64,000 nucleotides of DNA from JAENWD01 sp963796915. GTDB lineage: Bacteria; Acidobacteriota; Vicinamibacteria; Vicinamibacterales; JAENWD01. The stretch lies in the NCBI GenBank assembly GCA_963796915.1, contig CAWCNI010000004.1, positions 1-64,000 of the forward strand, given 5' to 3'. The notes under the pieces were generated by a model, which was not told where the DNA came from, did not search any database, and saw nothing but the letters and a program-made list of their open reading frames with translations. Position 1 is the stretch's first letter. Every line of letters starts with the position of its first letter. Below, piece by piece: positions 53,214 through 62,919 of this stretch. The translations under genes were made by a program, and so were the position numbers.

Positions 53214-54886
53214 TTACTGCGTGAGCCGCACCACGAGGGCCGCCCGGCGGTTGAGACGACGCGTCTCTTCGCGGGCGTTGTCGTACTTCGGCCGCTCCTC
53301 GCCGTAGCTGACGGTCTTCAGCCGGTCGGCGCCGACGCCGCGCGATGTCAGGTAGTCGAGCACCGCCCTCGCGCGCCGTTCGCCGAGCGCCAGGTTGTAT
53401 TCCGCCGTGCCGATGTTGCAGGTGTGGCCCTCGATCTCGATCTTGAGCTCTGGATTGTCGGCCATCGCCTTGATCGCTTCGTCGAGCACGCGCGTCGCTT
53501 CCGGCCGCAGCGAGTAGCGGTCGAAGTCGAAGTGGACGTCCTCGAACTTGTATCCTTGACCGGGGCCTTCACGACCTGGATGTTCACCGTATCCGACGCC
53601 GTGCCGCCCTTGCCGTCGTCACACGTGATGGTGACCGGCACCGAGCCTTCCTGCTCGGGCGCGGTCCACAGCGTGGACAGCTGCATCGGGTTGGCCAGCG
53701 AGCCCGTCGGCGTGCTCCAGCGGCAGTTCAGGCGATCGCCATCGGGATCCTGCGCGTCAGCAGACACCGTGGAGCTCTTGCCCACCTGGACGACGCACGG
53801 ATCGCACTTCGCCTTCACCGTCGGCGGGTGGTTCGAGGGTGCCATCGGAGGAGGCGGCGCCGCGGGCGGCGGCGGGGCGACGTAGTGGACGCGGACGCCG
53901 GGGTGATAGCCGATGCGGACGCTGCCCTGAAGGTTGTCGCCGCCTTCGTTCGATCCCTGGTTGTACTTCTCGCGGCCGTCGAAGTTCAGATTCCAGCCGA
54001 CGCCGGCGCCGGCGAAGAAGCCGCTCTTGCTCTGGTAGTCCACGCCGAAGAACGTGTTGAAGGGCGACTTCACATTCCAGCTGGCGGGCCGGTCGAACAC
54101 TGCTGCGGTGCAGCACACGCCGCTGTTGGTGATGCTGCCGTCGAAGTACTTCTCGCCGTAGGCTTCCGCGGTGAACCGGAACGAGCCGCGCGTCGGAACT
54201 GCGACGCCAAGGCCGTAACGGAAGCCGTTGCTCGTGCTCAGGTTGTCCGGGCTCTTCCGGAACGCAAACCCGCCGTAGCCCGAGACTTCAACCTTCTCGT
54301 TCACTTCCTTGCTGACGATCGCGTCGACGAGGAAATCCGGCTGTCCCGTGCCGAGGCCGTCGCTGTAGCTCGCCGTCGGCAGCTTCAGCACGCCGCGCAC
54401 CGCGACCGCCGCCGGCTTCAGGTCGGCCTGCGACATGAAGTTCACTTTGCCGCCGACGTAGATGTCGCCGACGCCGGTCTGCCACCCCTCGACGGGGTTC
54501 GGGTACCCGACCGGCGAGCCGGTGATCTGAAGGGGCCGCGAGTCGGTGTCAATGCGGCGATAGAACTGAAACGCGCCAAACACTTCGGCCTTGTTCTTGA
54601 TGCCGTAGCCGACGACGCCGGAAAAGTCGGCGACGTCCATGAAGGCTTCGCTGAAATCCTGGTTGACGTAGTAGGCGCCGCCAGAGGCTTTCTTGGCCGG
54701 CAGCACTTCGCCGGTCGGAACGAACCAGAGGCCGGTGTCTCCGAGGAAGGTGTTTGTCGCCGGCCGTGTCTCGCCCGATGCGGGGGGCGGGGCTGGAGCC
54801 GCCGACGGATCGGTGGACTGCGCCAGCGCCGGTCCTGCCGCGCCAGCGACCACCGAAAATACCAACAACCTCAGCAGCGTCTTCAT
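53214..54886 (-). CDS. OmpA-family outer-membrane porin, one frameshift
   Basis: From ATG 54886: signal peptide KTLLRLLVFSVVAGAAGPAL ending ALAQ, then an N-terminal barrel of about 330 residues rich in beta-strands (VEVSGYGGFAFRKSPDNLST, FFAGAGVGWNLNFDGREKYN), a proline-rich linker (PPPPAAPPPP), and an Ig-like domain with CDPCVVQVG and TITCDDGKGG. Near 53,550 the frame changes; the next frame gives GYKFEDVHFDFDRYSLRPEA, ADNPELKIEIEGHTCNIGTA and EYNLALGERRARAVLDYL, the OmpA C-terminal peptidoglycan-binding domain. One indel separates them, so this is almost surely one gene. It would tether the outer membrane to the wall. Confidence 0.85.
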
Positions 54887-54974
54887 GATAGGGGGCTCCA
54901 AGTAGGCTCGTCGCACGAGCGATATTCTACGTCCTACTTTGCGGACGGTCAAACGCCAGTCGCCGATAACCTCT

Positions 54975-55784
54975 TCAGTTAGACGACTTTCGCTTGCCGA
55001 AGATCCAGGCGATCAGGATGCTGATGAGGTACAGGACGATCATCGGCCCGGCCATGAGGGTCTGGTTCACGACGTCGCTCGACGGCGTGATCACGGCGGC
55101 CAGGATGAAGATGATCAGGATGGCGTACTTGGTGTGCCGCCAGAGGAATCCGGCGGTCACGACCCCCATGCGCGCGAGGGCCAGGACAAGGGTCGGCATC
55201 TGGAAGATGATGCCGAAGGCAAGCAGCATGTAGGCGTACAGGCCGAAGGCTTCCGAGATCTTCGGCATGAACTGCATGTAGTCCGTGTTGAAGCTGGCGA
55301 AGAACTTCCACGCGGCCGGGAAGACCACGTAGTGCGAGAACGCCGTGCCGGCAACGAAGGAAACAGTCGAGAAAATGACAAACGGCGCCGCGAAGCGCTT
55401 TTCGCGGGAGTAGAGCCCTGGCGCTACGAAGAGCCAGAGCTGCCACATGATGACCGGCGCCGCGATCACCAGGCCCGCCAGCCCTGCGACCTTCAACTGC
55501 AGCATGAAGGCTTCGGTGGGCTCGGTGTAAACCAGCTTCCCGCCTGTTGGCAGGATCATCTGCAGCGGCCGCATGATGAACGCGAAGATGCGGTCGATGA
55601 AGGCGAACGCGATCAGGAAGCCGACGCCGATCGCCGAGATGGCAATGACCAGCCGCCGTCGGAGCTCGTCGAGGTGCTCCAGAAACGACATCTTCCCCCC
55701 GGCAGCTTCCTCGTGGCCGAAGTCGTCGTCGGGGTCCGGCTCGGCGCGTGCCGCTGAGCCGCCGGGAAACGGAATGAGCGCCAT
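54975..55784 (-). CDS. tatC: TatC, twin-arginine translocase receptor subunit
   Basis: A 269-residue protein with six helices. Hallmarks: SFLEHLDELRRRLVIAISAI, PTEAFMLQLKVAGLAGLVIA, APVIMWQLWLFVAPGLYSRE (with the PGLY-EK-type turn), FGLYAYMLLAFGIIFQMPTL, KYAILIIFILAAVITPSSDV. It recognises twin-arginine signals and inserts folded proteins through a TatA pore. The acidic N-terminal extension (PDPDDDFGHEEAA) is a little longer than usual. It follows tatA by nine bases in one operon. Confidence 0.95.
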   Translation of the reverse strand: MALIPFPGGSAARAEPDPDDDFGHEEAAGGKMSFLEHLDELRRRLVIAISAIGVGFLIAFAFIDRIFAFIMRPLQMILPTGGKLVYTEPTEAFMLQLKVAGLAGLVIAAPVIMWQLWLFVAPGLYSREKRFAAPFVIFSTVSFVAGTAFSHYVVFPAAWKFFASFNTDYMQFMPKISEAFGLYAYMLLAFGIIFQMPTLVLALARMGVVTAGFLWRHTKYAILIIFILAAVITPSSDVVNQTLMAGPMIVLYLISILIAWIFGKRKSSN

Positions 55785-55793
55785 GACGGCTGG

Positions 55794-56072
55794 CTATGCG
55801 CTGGTGTCGGATGCGCGGGCGACCGGCGTGTCGGCGACCGGCGCCGTCGCGGCAGTTGTCGCCGCCGGCTGCGCGGGCTTGGCCTGCACGCGCTGCTCGT
55901 CCACCCGGATTTCTTCTTCCAGCGTGTTCTTCAGCTCGTTGGACGCGCGCTTGAACTCGTTGATGCTGCGGCCCAGCGAGCGCCCCAGCTCCGGCAGCTT
56001 GCGCGGGCCGAAGATGATCAGCGCGATCACGAAAATGACGATCAACTCCGGCATGCCGATGGAACCGAACAT
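55794..56072 (-). CDS. tatA: TatA-family twin-arginine translocase subunit
   Basis: About 92 residues from ATG 56072: FGSIGMPELIVIFVIALIIF (membrane helix with the conserved Glu), GPRKLPELGRSLGRSINEFK (amphipathic helix with FGPRKLPELG), then a charged and alanine-rich tail. The frame opens 17 codons further upstream (56123), but MFGSIGMPEL matches the family start. As the single TatA/B gene in view it may serve both functions, as in minimal Tat systems; a separate tatB elsewhere cannot be excluded. Confidence 0.92.
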   Translation of the reverse strand: MFGSIGMPELIVIFVIALIIFGPRKLPELGRSLGRSINEFKRASNELKNTLEEEIRVDEQRVQAKPAQPAATTAATAPVADTPVARASDTSA

Positions 56073-56274
56073 AAGGACCACTCCCATGAACGCGCCGGCT
56101 CGTCGCCAGACGCGCTCAGACACCCTGGGGGCGAACGCGGACAGGCAAACTCGGGGGCGACCGACGCGGTACTTCTCATTATGGAACGCGCGCGGGCACC
56201 GGTCAAGATTGATGGCTGGGCCGGATGACGTGGAAATCGTTGCTGGTACAGGGGTTATTTGTTAGCATCGAATC

Positions 56275-57894
56275 ATGGCACGTTCGCGACTTTTCCCCGT
56301 CGGTGCGCTCGTCATCGCAGTCTCCGCCCTCATCGGCGGCGTCATGGGGCGCAACGTCGTTGCCTCCCAGGATCGCCTCCAGGAAAACTACAAGGCCTTC
56401 ACCGCGGCGCTGGCGGCCATCGAGTCCAGGTACGTCGACAAGGTCGAGTCCGACCGCATCGTCTACAGCGGCATCTCCGGGATGCTGCAGACGCTGGATC
56501 CGCACTCGAACTTCATGGACCCGCAGGCGTACTCGCAGTTGCTGGAGCGCCAGGAAGGGCACTACTACGGGCTGGGGATCACCATCGGGGTCGTCGGCGA
56601 AGACATCACCGTGGTGTCGCTGTTCGAAGGCTCGCCCGCCTACAAGCAGGGCATCCGGCGCGGCGACGTCATCGCGAAGATCAACGGGGAAGACGCCAAG
56701 GGATGGAAGACCGACCAGGCCGTGCGGAAACTGCGCGGACCGAAGGGCACCACTGTTGAAGTGTCCATCCGCCGCGCGGGCAACGAGGGCCTGATCCCGA
56801 TTCAGGTGATGCGCGACGAGATCAACATTCCGACAGTGCACGCCAGCTTCATGGTCGACTCGCAGACCGGCTACATCAAGCTGGCGGAGTTTGCCGAGAA
56901 CAGCGATCGCGACCTGGGCCGCGCGCTAGGCGAACTGCACGACAAGGGGATGAAGCGCCTGGTGCTCGACATCCGCGGCAATCCGGGCGGCCCGCTGAAC
57001 CAGGCGATTCGCGTCGCGAATCGCTTCCTCAAGAAGGGCGATTTGATCGTCTACACGCGCGGCCGTGTGCCGAACTCCGATCAGGACTTCCGCGCGACCG
57101 AAGACAGCGACTACACCGAGCTGCCGGTGATCGTGCTGACCAACCGCAACTCGGCGAGCGCGTCAGAGATCGTCTCCGGTGCTTTGCAGGATCACGATCG
57201 CGCGCTCATCGTCGGCGAGACGACCTGGGGCAAGGCCCTGGTGCAGTCCATCTATCGCATCAGCCAGGGCGCGGGCCTGGCGCTGACCACGGCGCGCTAC
57301 TACACGCCGAGCGGGCGCCTGATTCAGCGGCCGTGGGACGGCACGTTCGACGAATATCTCAGCTACACGCTGCGCGATCAGGATCCCGCGCGGCCGCACG
57401 ACCCCAAGGACCTGAAGTACACCGACAGCGGACGCCGGGTCTACGGCGGCGGCGGCATCGAGCCGGACCGGCGCCTCGACGGACCGGTGGAAGGATTCAA
57501 CCCGACGCGATTCGGACGGATCGTCTACGGCCGCCAGCTGTTCTCCGCCTACGCGCAGAAGTTCTCGGCGACCGGCGACACGCGCCCCGGCGCGAGCGGC
57601 AAGGATCGCAAGTTCGTCTCGTCGGACTTCGTCGTGGACGACGCGATGGTGGCGGACTTCAAGGCGTTCGTCGAGAAGACGGGCCTCAAGATCGATCAGG
57701 GCGCCTGGGACACGGACCTGCCGTTCATCAAGGCGATGATCCGGTACGACATCGACCTCGCCCTCTTCGGGGTCGCCGCCGGCCGGCGGCATCTCGTCGA
57801 CGCCGATCCCCAGGCGCAGTTCGCCTTGAGCCTCTTCAAGGAGGCCGAGCAGCTGACCCAGCTCTCGAAGGCGAAGTCCGCACGCGCGCAATAA
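56275..57894 (+). CDS. S41-family C-terminal processing protease (CtpA-like)
   Basis: A 539-residue exported protease. N-terminal helix LFPVGALVIAVSALIGGVMG. Then MLQTLDPHSNFMDPQAYSQL, a PDZ domain (GLGITIGVVGEDITVVSLFE, AYKQGIRRGDVIAKINGEDA) and the S41 catalytic core: MKRLVLDIRGNPGGPLNQAI, the nucleophile in LTNRNSASASEIVSGALQDH and the general-base lysine in VGETTWGKALVQSIY. A C-terminal extension of about 150 residues follows. It probably trims or removes periplasmic proteins. Divergent from tatA. Confidence 0.93.
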   Translation: MARSRLFPVGALVIAVSALIGGVMGRNVVASQDRLQENYKAFTAALAAIESRYVDKVESDRIVYSGISGMLQTLDPHSNFMDPQAYSQLLERQEGHYYGLGITIGVVGEDITVVSLFEGSPAYKQGIRRGDVIAKINGEDAKGWKTDQAVRKLRGPKGTTVEVSIRRAGNEGLIPIQVMRDEINIPTVHASFMVDSQTGYIKLAEFAENSDRDLGRALGELHDKGMKRLVLDIRGNPGGPLNQAIRVANRFLKKGDLIVYTRGRVPNSDQDFRATEDSDYTELPVIVLTNRNSASASEIVSGALQDHDRALIVGETTWGKALVQSIYRISQGAGLALTTARYYTPSGRLIQRPWDGTFDEYLSYTLRDQDPARPHDPKDLKYTDSGRRVYGGGGIEPDRRLDGPVEGFNPTRFGRIVYGRQLFSAYAQKFSATGDTRPGASGKDRKFVSSDFVVDDAMVADFKAFVEKTGLKIDQGAWDTDLPFIKAMIRYDIDLALFGVAAGRRHLVDADPQAQFALSLFKEAEQLTQLSKAKSARAQ

Positions 57895-57980
57895 CTGCTC
57901 GGAATCTCCGGGCCTGCGTGCAGGTCCGGATTGCCCGCAATTTCAGCGTCAGCTCCCAGATGTGGGGGCATTCTTCGTGC

Positions 57981-58009
57981 TTGCCACTACCGGTAGGCCT
58001 TGTTACACT
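57981..58009 (+). promoter_or_regulatory. Candidate promoter upstream of smc
   Basis: TTGCCA (57981-57986) and TACACT (58004-58009), 17 bases apart: a good housekeeping-type promoter about 240 bases before the smc start. The rest of 57,895-58,246 is described in the next two entries. Confidence 0.5.
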
Positions 58010-58038
58010 GACCGCCGTTTGGTGGCCGATCCCGGGGC

Positions 58039-58059
58039 CACAGCCCGCGCGGGGCTGTG
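58039..58059 (+). promoter_or_regulatory. Perfect hairpin in the smc leader
   Basis: Arms CACAGCCC and GGGCTGTG around GCGCG, starting about 30 bases after the candidate promoter and ending two bases before a possible small ORF. No U tract follows, so this is not a simple terminator. It could be an RNA element controlling the leader. Confidence 0.35.
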
Positions 58060-58061
58060 AA

Positions 58062-58238
58062 ATGAGGTCGGCGCCGTCAGTCACCTTGTCGCAGTTCCTT
58101 CCTGGATTCCAGGATTTTCGTCTTCCGGAGCGCGCGCCCAGCCGCTGGCCGGAGGGTCGGGTGCGGTACGCCAGCGCGCCGGTCCCTGCAGGCATGTTCA
58201 GCGGCGGGGTGGGTCTCGCCCCGCCGGGCGCGTACTGA
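58062..58238 (+). CDS. Possible 58-codon leader ORF before smc
   Basis: ATG 58062 opens a frame ending TGA at 58236-58238, eight bases before the smc ATG. It reads RSAPSVTLSQFLPGFQDFRL, then PERAPSRWPEGRVRYASAPV. No family recognised. The region before its ATG is occupied by a hairpin, with no Shine-Dalgarno site. It may be a non-coding leader; coding status is doubtful. Confidence 0.25.
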   Translation: MRSAPSVTLSQFLPGFQDFRLPERAPSRWPEGRVRYASAPVPAGMFSGGVGLAPPGAY

Positions 58239-58246
58239 GGTCAGCA

Positions 58247-61200
58247 ATGCGGCTCGAGCGTCTTGAGATTGCCGGGTTCAAGTCCTTCTCTGATCGGTCG
58301 GAGCTCGCCTTCGACCGTGGCGTCACCGCCATCGTCGGCCCCAACGGCTGCGGCAAGAGCAACGTCGCGGACGCCATCACGTGGGTGCTCGGCGAACAAA
58401 GCGCCAAGAGCCTCCGCGGCGAGAAGATGGAAGACGTCATCTTCAGCGGCAGCGACGCGCGCAAGCCGACTGGCACGGCGGAAGTTCGGCTGCGCCTGAG
58501 CGGGGTGACGACGACCTCGGGCGGTGAGATGCCGGGATATGGCAATGGGCACGGCTCCGGCAACGGCCACGGTCATGACGTCGCGGGCGGTGCCACCGCC
58601 GTCGCCGAGGCCCTCGCGCCGACGCTCGTCATCGACGAGCCTGCGGAAGCGTTCCGGCCCGTCGGACGCGACGTCGAGTTGATCCGGCGGCTGTATCGAT
58701 CCGGCGAGAGCGAATACCTGATTGACGGCGAGCACTGCCGCCTGCGAGACATCCACGAGCTGCTCATGGACACGGGCCTTGGCGCGAAGGCCTACGCCAT
58801 CATCGAGCAGGGCAAGATCGGGATGATCCTGTCGTCGCGCCCGACCGACAGGCGGCAGTTGATCGAAGAGGCCGCGGGCATTACCAAGTACAAGGCGCGG
58901 CGCCGGTCGGCGGAACTGAAGCTGGAAGCGGCGCAGGCCAACCTGACCCGCATCGACGACATCGTCTTCGAGGTCGAAAAGCAGCGCGGCAGCCTGAAAC
59001 GGCAGGCGGCAAAGGCGCGCCGGTACCAGCGGCTGCGCGACGAGCTGCGGCGCTGGGAGAAGGTGCTGTTCGCGCGGCGGTATCGCGATCTCGACCAGGT
59101 CATCGCGTCGACGCGCCGCCGCCTGGCGGACGCGCGCGAGCGCGAGACAGCGGCGGCTGCGGGCGTTGCAGAGACCGAAGCGGCCCTGAGCGCCGTGCGG
59201 ATCGACGTCGCCCAGTCCGACGCCGCAGCCACAGCCGCACGCGACCGCGCGCATGCGCAGGAGCTGGACATCCGGCGGACGGAGCAGCAGGTCGAGTTGA
59301 GCCGGCAGCAGATCGGCGCGCTCGGCGTTCGCATCGAGGAGCTCGGCCAGGAGATCGACGCCCTCGACGCGCGTCGCGAGCCGCAGCGCGCGGAACTGGC
59401 GGAACGGCGAGTTGCCGCTGGCGAGGCCGACGGCGCACGGGCCCGCGCGAGCGACACGCTGGCCGAGGCGCAGGAGTCCTACCAGCACGCGGCCCGCGGC
59501 ATCGAGGCCCTCGAGACTGACGTCGAGACGGCTCGCCGTGAAGTGTTCGGCGCCATGAGCCAGGCCGCCGCGCTGGCGCACGCCATCGACAACGCGCGCT
59601 CGGCCCGCGAACGCGTGCAGGAGGCGTTGTCGCGGCTCGACGTCGAGGAAGGCGATCTGCGGGTCGAGAGCGAGCGCCTCGCCGCCGATCGCTTCGCAGC
59701 CGAAGGCGGCCTCTCCGCCGGCCAGGCGGCGCTCGAGACGACGCGCGCCACGCGCGCCGCGCTCGAAGCGGAGCTCGCCGCGGCCCGCGCCACGCAGAAC
59801 ACGCTCGGTCTCGCTCTCCGGACGCACGAGCACGAGCTGGCGCACCTGACGGCGCGCCTCACCTCGCTCGAAGAGCTCGAAGCGGCTCGCGCGGACTTCA
59901 CCGAAGCCGCCCGCGTCGTGCTCGCACAGGCGAATGGCGCCGTCCAGCAGCACGGCGCCGTCGCTGACTGGCTCGAGGTCGACCGCCGCTACGAGCGCGC
60001 CGTCGAGGCGCTTGCCGGCGATCTGCTCCAGCACGTGATCGTGCCGACGCACGCGCACGCTGCTGCGGGTCTGCAGCTGTTGCGCGATCAGGGAGCCGGG
60101 CGCTGCGGGTTCCTCGTCGTCGGCGACGGCCTGCCGATGCCAGCGCCGCTCTCCGCGATGGACGGCGCGCAGACGATGGCGTCGCTGGTTCGCGCGACGG
60201 GGCCGTTCGCTGACACCGTCGCTGCGCTGCTGCCACGCGGGTATGTGGCGGCCTCCTTCGATCGAGCTGTGGAGATCGCGCGGTCGACCGGCGAAGCCGT
60301 CGCCACGCTGGACGGCGAGCTCGTGCGTGGAGGGCATCTCGTCGTCGGCGGTGCCCGCGGTGAAGGCCGTGGCATCCTGGCGACCAAGAACGAGATCAAG
60401 GAGCTGCGCGGCCGCGCGGACGTGGCGCGCGAGCAGGTCGCGTCGGTGACAGCCAGCCTGGCCACCGCCAGCGCGCAGGTTGCCGCGACGATGTCGGCCA
60501 TCGAGGCCCGCAGCGCGGAGCTGCACGAGACCGAGAAGTCCATCGTGTCCTTCGAGGCGCAGGTCGGCCGCGCCAGGGACGAGGCCGGACGGCTCGAGCG
60601 CAAGGGCGGCCTGCTGGCCACCGATCGTGGCCGCGCCAACGAGGAGATCGCGCGGCTCGAAGAGCGCGAGACCGAGGCTGTCAAATCGAGCGCCGCGCTG
60701 AAAGTGGTGCAGCAGTCGTCGGAGGAACAATTCGCTGCGGCGCAGCGTCGGCTCGCTGAGGCCCGCGAGCACGTCGAGGGCCTGTCGCACCGCGTGTCCG
60801 AGGCCCGCGCCGCGCATGCCGGCCTGGTGGAGCGGACCGCGGCCCTGGCTGCGGAAGTGATTCGCCTTGAAGACGCCGCACGCGATCTCGAGGCGCGCGT
60901 CGAGGCACGCCGGACGGAGCGCACGAACAAGGCATCGGAGCGCGCCGCGCTCGACGTCGCCACCGCCGAAGCCCTGGCCCGGCTCGATCAGGCGGTCGCC
61001 GAAATGGACGCCCTGCGGCAGGACGTCCGATCGGCAGAAGAATCGGCCTCCGCGCTGCGCGAACGGGTCGACGCCGAGGAGGCTCGCGTCCGCCATGCGC
61101 GCGGCACGCTGGACCAGGCACGAACCACCGCCGGCGAGCTGGAGGTCGTGCGCGCCACCGCCGACGCCGACCTGGCGCACCTTACCGCCACGTGTTACGA

Positions 61201-62041
61201 AGCCGTGCAGGCGCCGCTCGACGAGGTGCTGGCGGAAGTGGAGCAGCTCGAACGCGACGGCGCCGCCACTCCCGACAGTCGCACTCTGGAGGTCGCCGGT
61301 CCCGACGACGACGACGCCGAAGGCGCGGAGGGGGATGCTGGTGACGGCAGCGCCGCCATCGCGCCGGTCACGACGACTGCCGATGCGCCGCCGCAGGTGC
61401 TGAGCGCCGAAGAAGCCATCACGGGCCTGCGCTCCTCGATCGACAAGCTGGGCCCGGTGAACATGATGGCCATCGAGCAGTTCGACGAACTGGAGACGCG
61501 CCACGAGTTCCTGACGACGCAGCGCAAGGATCTGGTGGACTCGATCGCCGCCACCAACGAGGCCATCAGCCGTATCGACGAGACCTCGAAAGTGCGCTTC
61601 CGCGAGGCCTTCGAGGCGATCAACGGCAACTTCCAGCAGACCTTCTCTACCCTGTTCGGCGGCGGCCGCGCCGGCATCACGCTGCTCGACGAGGCAGACC
61701 CGCTCGAAAGCGGCATCGACATCGTCGCCAGCCCGCCCGGCAAGCGCCTGCAGAGTGTCCAGCTGCTCTCGGGCGGCGAGAAGGCCCTGACGGCGGTGGC
61801 GTTGATGTTTGCCATCTTCCGCTACAAGCCCAGCCCGTTCTGCCTGCTCGACGAAATCGACGCGCCGCTCGACGACGCGAACATCGGCCGGTTCGTCGAG
61901 ATGCTCAAGGGGATGCTGCACCACACGCAGTTCATCCTGATCACGCACAACCGCAAGACGATGGAAATCGCCGATCGGCTGTACGGCGTGACCATGGAAG
62001 AACCCGGCGTGTCGCGGCTGATCTCCGTCCGGCTGAACTGA
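58247..62041 (+). CDS. smc: SMC chromosome-condensation ATPase
   Basis: A 1,264-residue Structural Maintenance of Chromosomes protein. N-terminal head: MRLERLEIAGFKSFSDRSEL, Walker A IVGPNGCGKSNVADAITWVL. A glycine/histidine-rich insert near residues 95-130 (GNGHGSGNGHGHD) is unusual. Two long coiled coils (about 170-480 and 670-1020) enclose a hinge of about 150 residues (HVIVPTHAHAAAGLQLLRDQ). C-terminal head: ABC signature QLLSGGEKALTAVALMFAIF and Walker B PFCLLDEIDAPLDDANIGRF. An acidic stretch (about residues 1020-1050, DDDDAEGAEGDAGDG) precedes it. It works with ScpA/ScpB, not in view. Confidence 0.96.
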   Translation: MRLERLEIAGFKSFSDRSELAFDRGVTAIVGPNGCGKSNVADAITWVLGEQSAKSLRGEKMEDVIFSGSDARKPTGTAEVRLRLSGVTTTSGGEMPGYGNGHGSGNGHGHDVAGGATAVAEALAPTLVIDEPAEAFRPVGRDVELIRRLYRSGESEYLIDGEHCRLRDIHELLMDTGLGAKAYAIIEQGKIGMILSSRPTDRRQLIEEAAGITKYKARRRSAELKLEAAQANLTRIDDIVFEVEKQRGSLKRQAAKARRYQRLRDELRRWEKVLFARRYRDLDQVIASTRRRLADARERETAAAAGVAETEAALSAVRIDVAQSDAAATAARDRAHAQELDIRRTEQQVELSRQQIGALGVRIEELGQEIDALDARREPQRAELAERRVAAGEADGARARASDTLAEAQESYQHAARGIEALETDVETARREVFGAMSQAAALAHAIDNARSARERVQEALSRLDVEEGDLRVESERLAADRFAAEGGLSAGQAALETTRATRAALEAELAAARATQNTLGLALRTHEHELAHLTARLTSLEELEAARADFTEAARVVLAQANGAVQQHGAVADWLEVDRRYERAVEALAGDLLQHVIVPTHAHAAAGLQLLRDQGAGRCGFLVVGDGLPMPAPLSAMDGAQTMASLVRATGPFADTVAALLPRGYVAASFDRAVEIARSTGEAVATLDGELVRGGHLVVGGARGEGRGILATKNEIKELRGRADVAREQVASVTASLATASAQVAATMSAIEARSAELHETEKSIVSFEAQVGRARDEAGRLERKGGLLATDRGRANEEIARLEERETEAVKSSAALKVVQQSSEEQFAAAQRRLAEAREHVEGLSHRVSEARAAHAGLVERTAALAAEVIRLEDAARDLEARVEARRTERTNKASERAALDVATAEALARLDQAVAEMDALRQDVRSAEESASALRERVDAEEARVRHARGTLDQARTTAGELEVVRATADADLAHLTATCYEAVQAPLDEVLAEVEQLERDGAATPDSRTLEVAGPDDDDAEGAEGDAGDGSAAIAPVTTTADAPPQVLSAEEAITGLRSSIDKLGPVNMMAIEQFDELETRHEFLTTQRKDLVDSIAATNEAISRIDETSKVRFREAFEAINGNFQQTFSTLFGGGRAGITLLDEADPLESGIDIVASPPGKRLQSVQLLSGGEKALTAVALMFAIFRYKPSPFCLLDEIDAPLDDANIGRFVEMLKGMLHHTQFILITHNRKTMEIADRLYGVTMEEPGVSRLISVRLN

Positions 62042-62103
62042 GCCGCGCGGGACGCCCTGAAACCTCCCGAGCGCCTGAGGCGTATCATCCGGGAGGAGGC
62101 TTC

Positions 62104-62919
62104 ATGAAACGCCAGTTCCGACATCGGGCGGGGTTGCTCACGGCTTGGCTTGCGGTGGGGGCCCTCGGCGCCGGCTGCGATATCAACGTCGGCGACGGCG
62201 GCTTCAATATCGGGCTGGCGACGTCGAAAGCCGCTGACACCTGGACGCGCACCTACACGATTGCCGACGGCGGGAGCTTCGAGGTGGTCAACGGCAACGG
62301 CGCCATCGAGGCCAGCCAGGGCACCGGTCCGGCCGTCGAAGTGCGGGCCGAGCGCACGGCGAAGGCGTCGAGCGACGAAGCCGCCAAGGCGATGCTGGCG
62401 AAGGTCGAGATCGTCGAGTCCGTCAAGGCGGATGCGGTGCGCCTCGAGACCAAGTCGCCCAAGACGTTCGGCATGGGCGGCGTCGAGGTGAAGTACTTCA
62501 TCAAGGTGCCCCCGGGACTTTCGCTGCGGGCGCGCACGACCAACGGTCACATCACCCTGACGGCGCTTGCCAACCGCGTGGAAGCCTCCACCACCAACGG
62601 CAGCGTCCGCGGCGAGGGGCTGGCGGGCGCGGTGTCCGCGGAAACGACCAACGGCGGCATCACGCTCGCGGTCGTGAAGCTCGACGCCGGCGGCCTTCGC
62701 GCCGAGACGACCAACGGCGGCGTCACCGTGCAACTGCCGTCGGACGCGAAGGCCGATCTCTCCGCGCACGTGACCAACGGCAGCATCGGCATGGACAACC
62801 TCAAGCTCGAGGCGGTGGGCGATCAGAGCCGTCGTCACGTCGAGGGCACGTTGAACGGCGGCGGCGCGCGCGTCGAGTTGTCCACCACCAACGGAGGCAT
62901 CCACCTGGCGGGAAAGTGA
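62104..62919 (+). CDS. DUF4097-like beta-helix lipoprotein
   Basis: A 271-residue protein with a lipoprotein signal (GLLTAWLAVGALGAGC, lipobox LGAGC). The mature part repeats a strand unit built on the motif TTNG: RARTTNGHITLTAL, EASTTNGSVRGEGL, AETTNGGITLAVVK, AETTNGGVTVQLPS, HVTNGSIGMDNLKL, LSTTNGGIHLAGK. Such rungs form a beta-solenoid in DUF4097-type proteins (putative adhesin-like). Function unknown; probably outer-membrane or periplasmic. It follows smc by 62 bases and overlaps the next gene by four. Confidence 0.85.
   Translation: MKRQFRHRAGLLTAWLAVGALGAGCDINVGDGGFNIGLATSKAADTWTRTYTIADGGSFEVVNGNGAIEASQGTGPAVEVRAERTAKASSDEAAKAMLAKVEIVESVKADAVRLETKSPKTFGMGGVEVKYFIKVPPGLSLRARTTNGHITLTALANRVEASTTNGSVRGEGLAGAVSAETTNGGITLAVVKLDAGGLRAETTNGGVTVQLPSDAKADLSAHVTNGSIGMDNLKLEAVGDQSRRHVEGTLNGGGARVELSTTNGGIHLAGK

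Noticed and set aside
58241..61948. 1,235-codon open frame on the minus strand opposite smc
   Set aside because: It is a shadow of high-GC codon bias: the plus strand encodes complete SMC motifs in one frame, and the antisense product is arginine/leucine-rich with no domain.
62520..62910. Tandem DNA repeat or CRISPR-like array
   Set aside because: The periodic signal comes from TTNG codons in a beta-solenoid protein; spacing varies and the nucleotide repeats are short.
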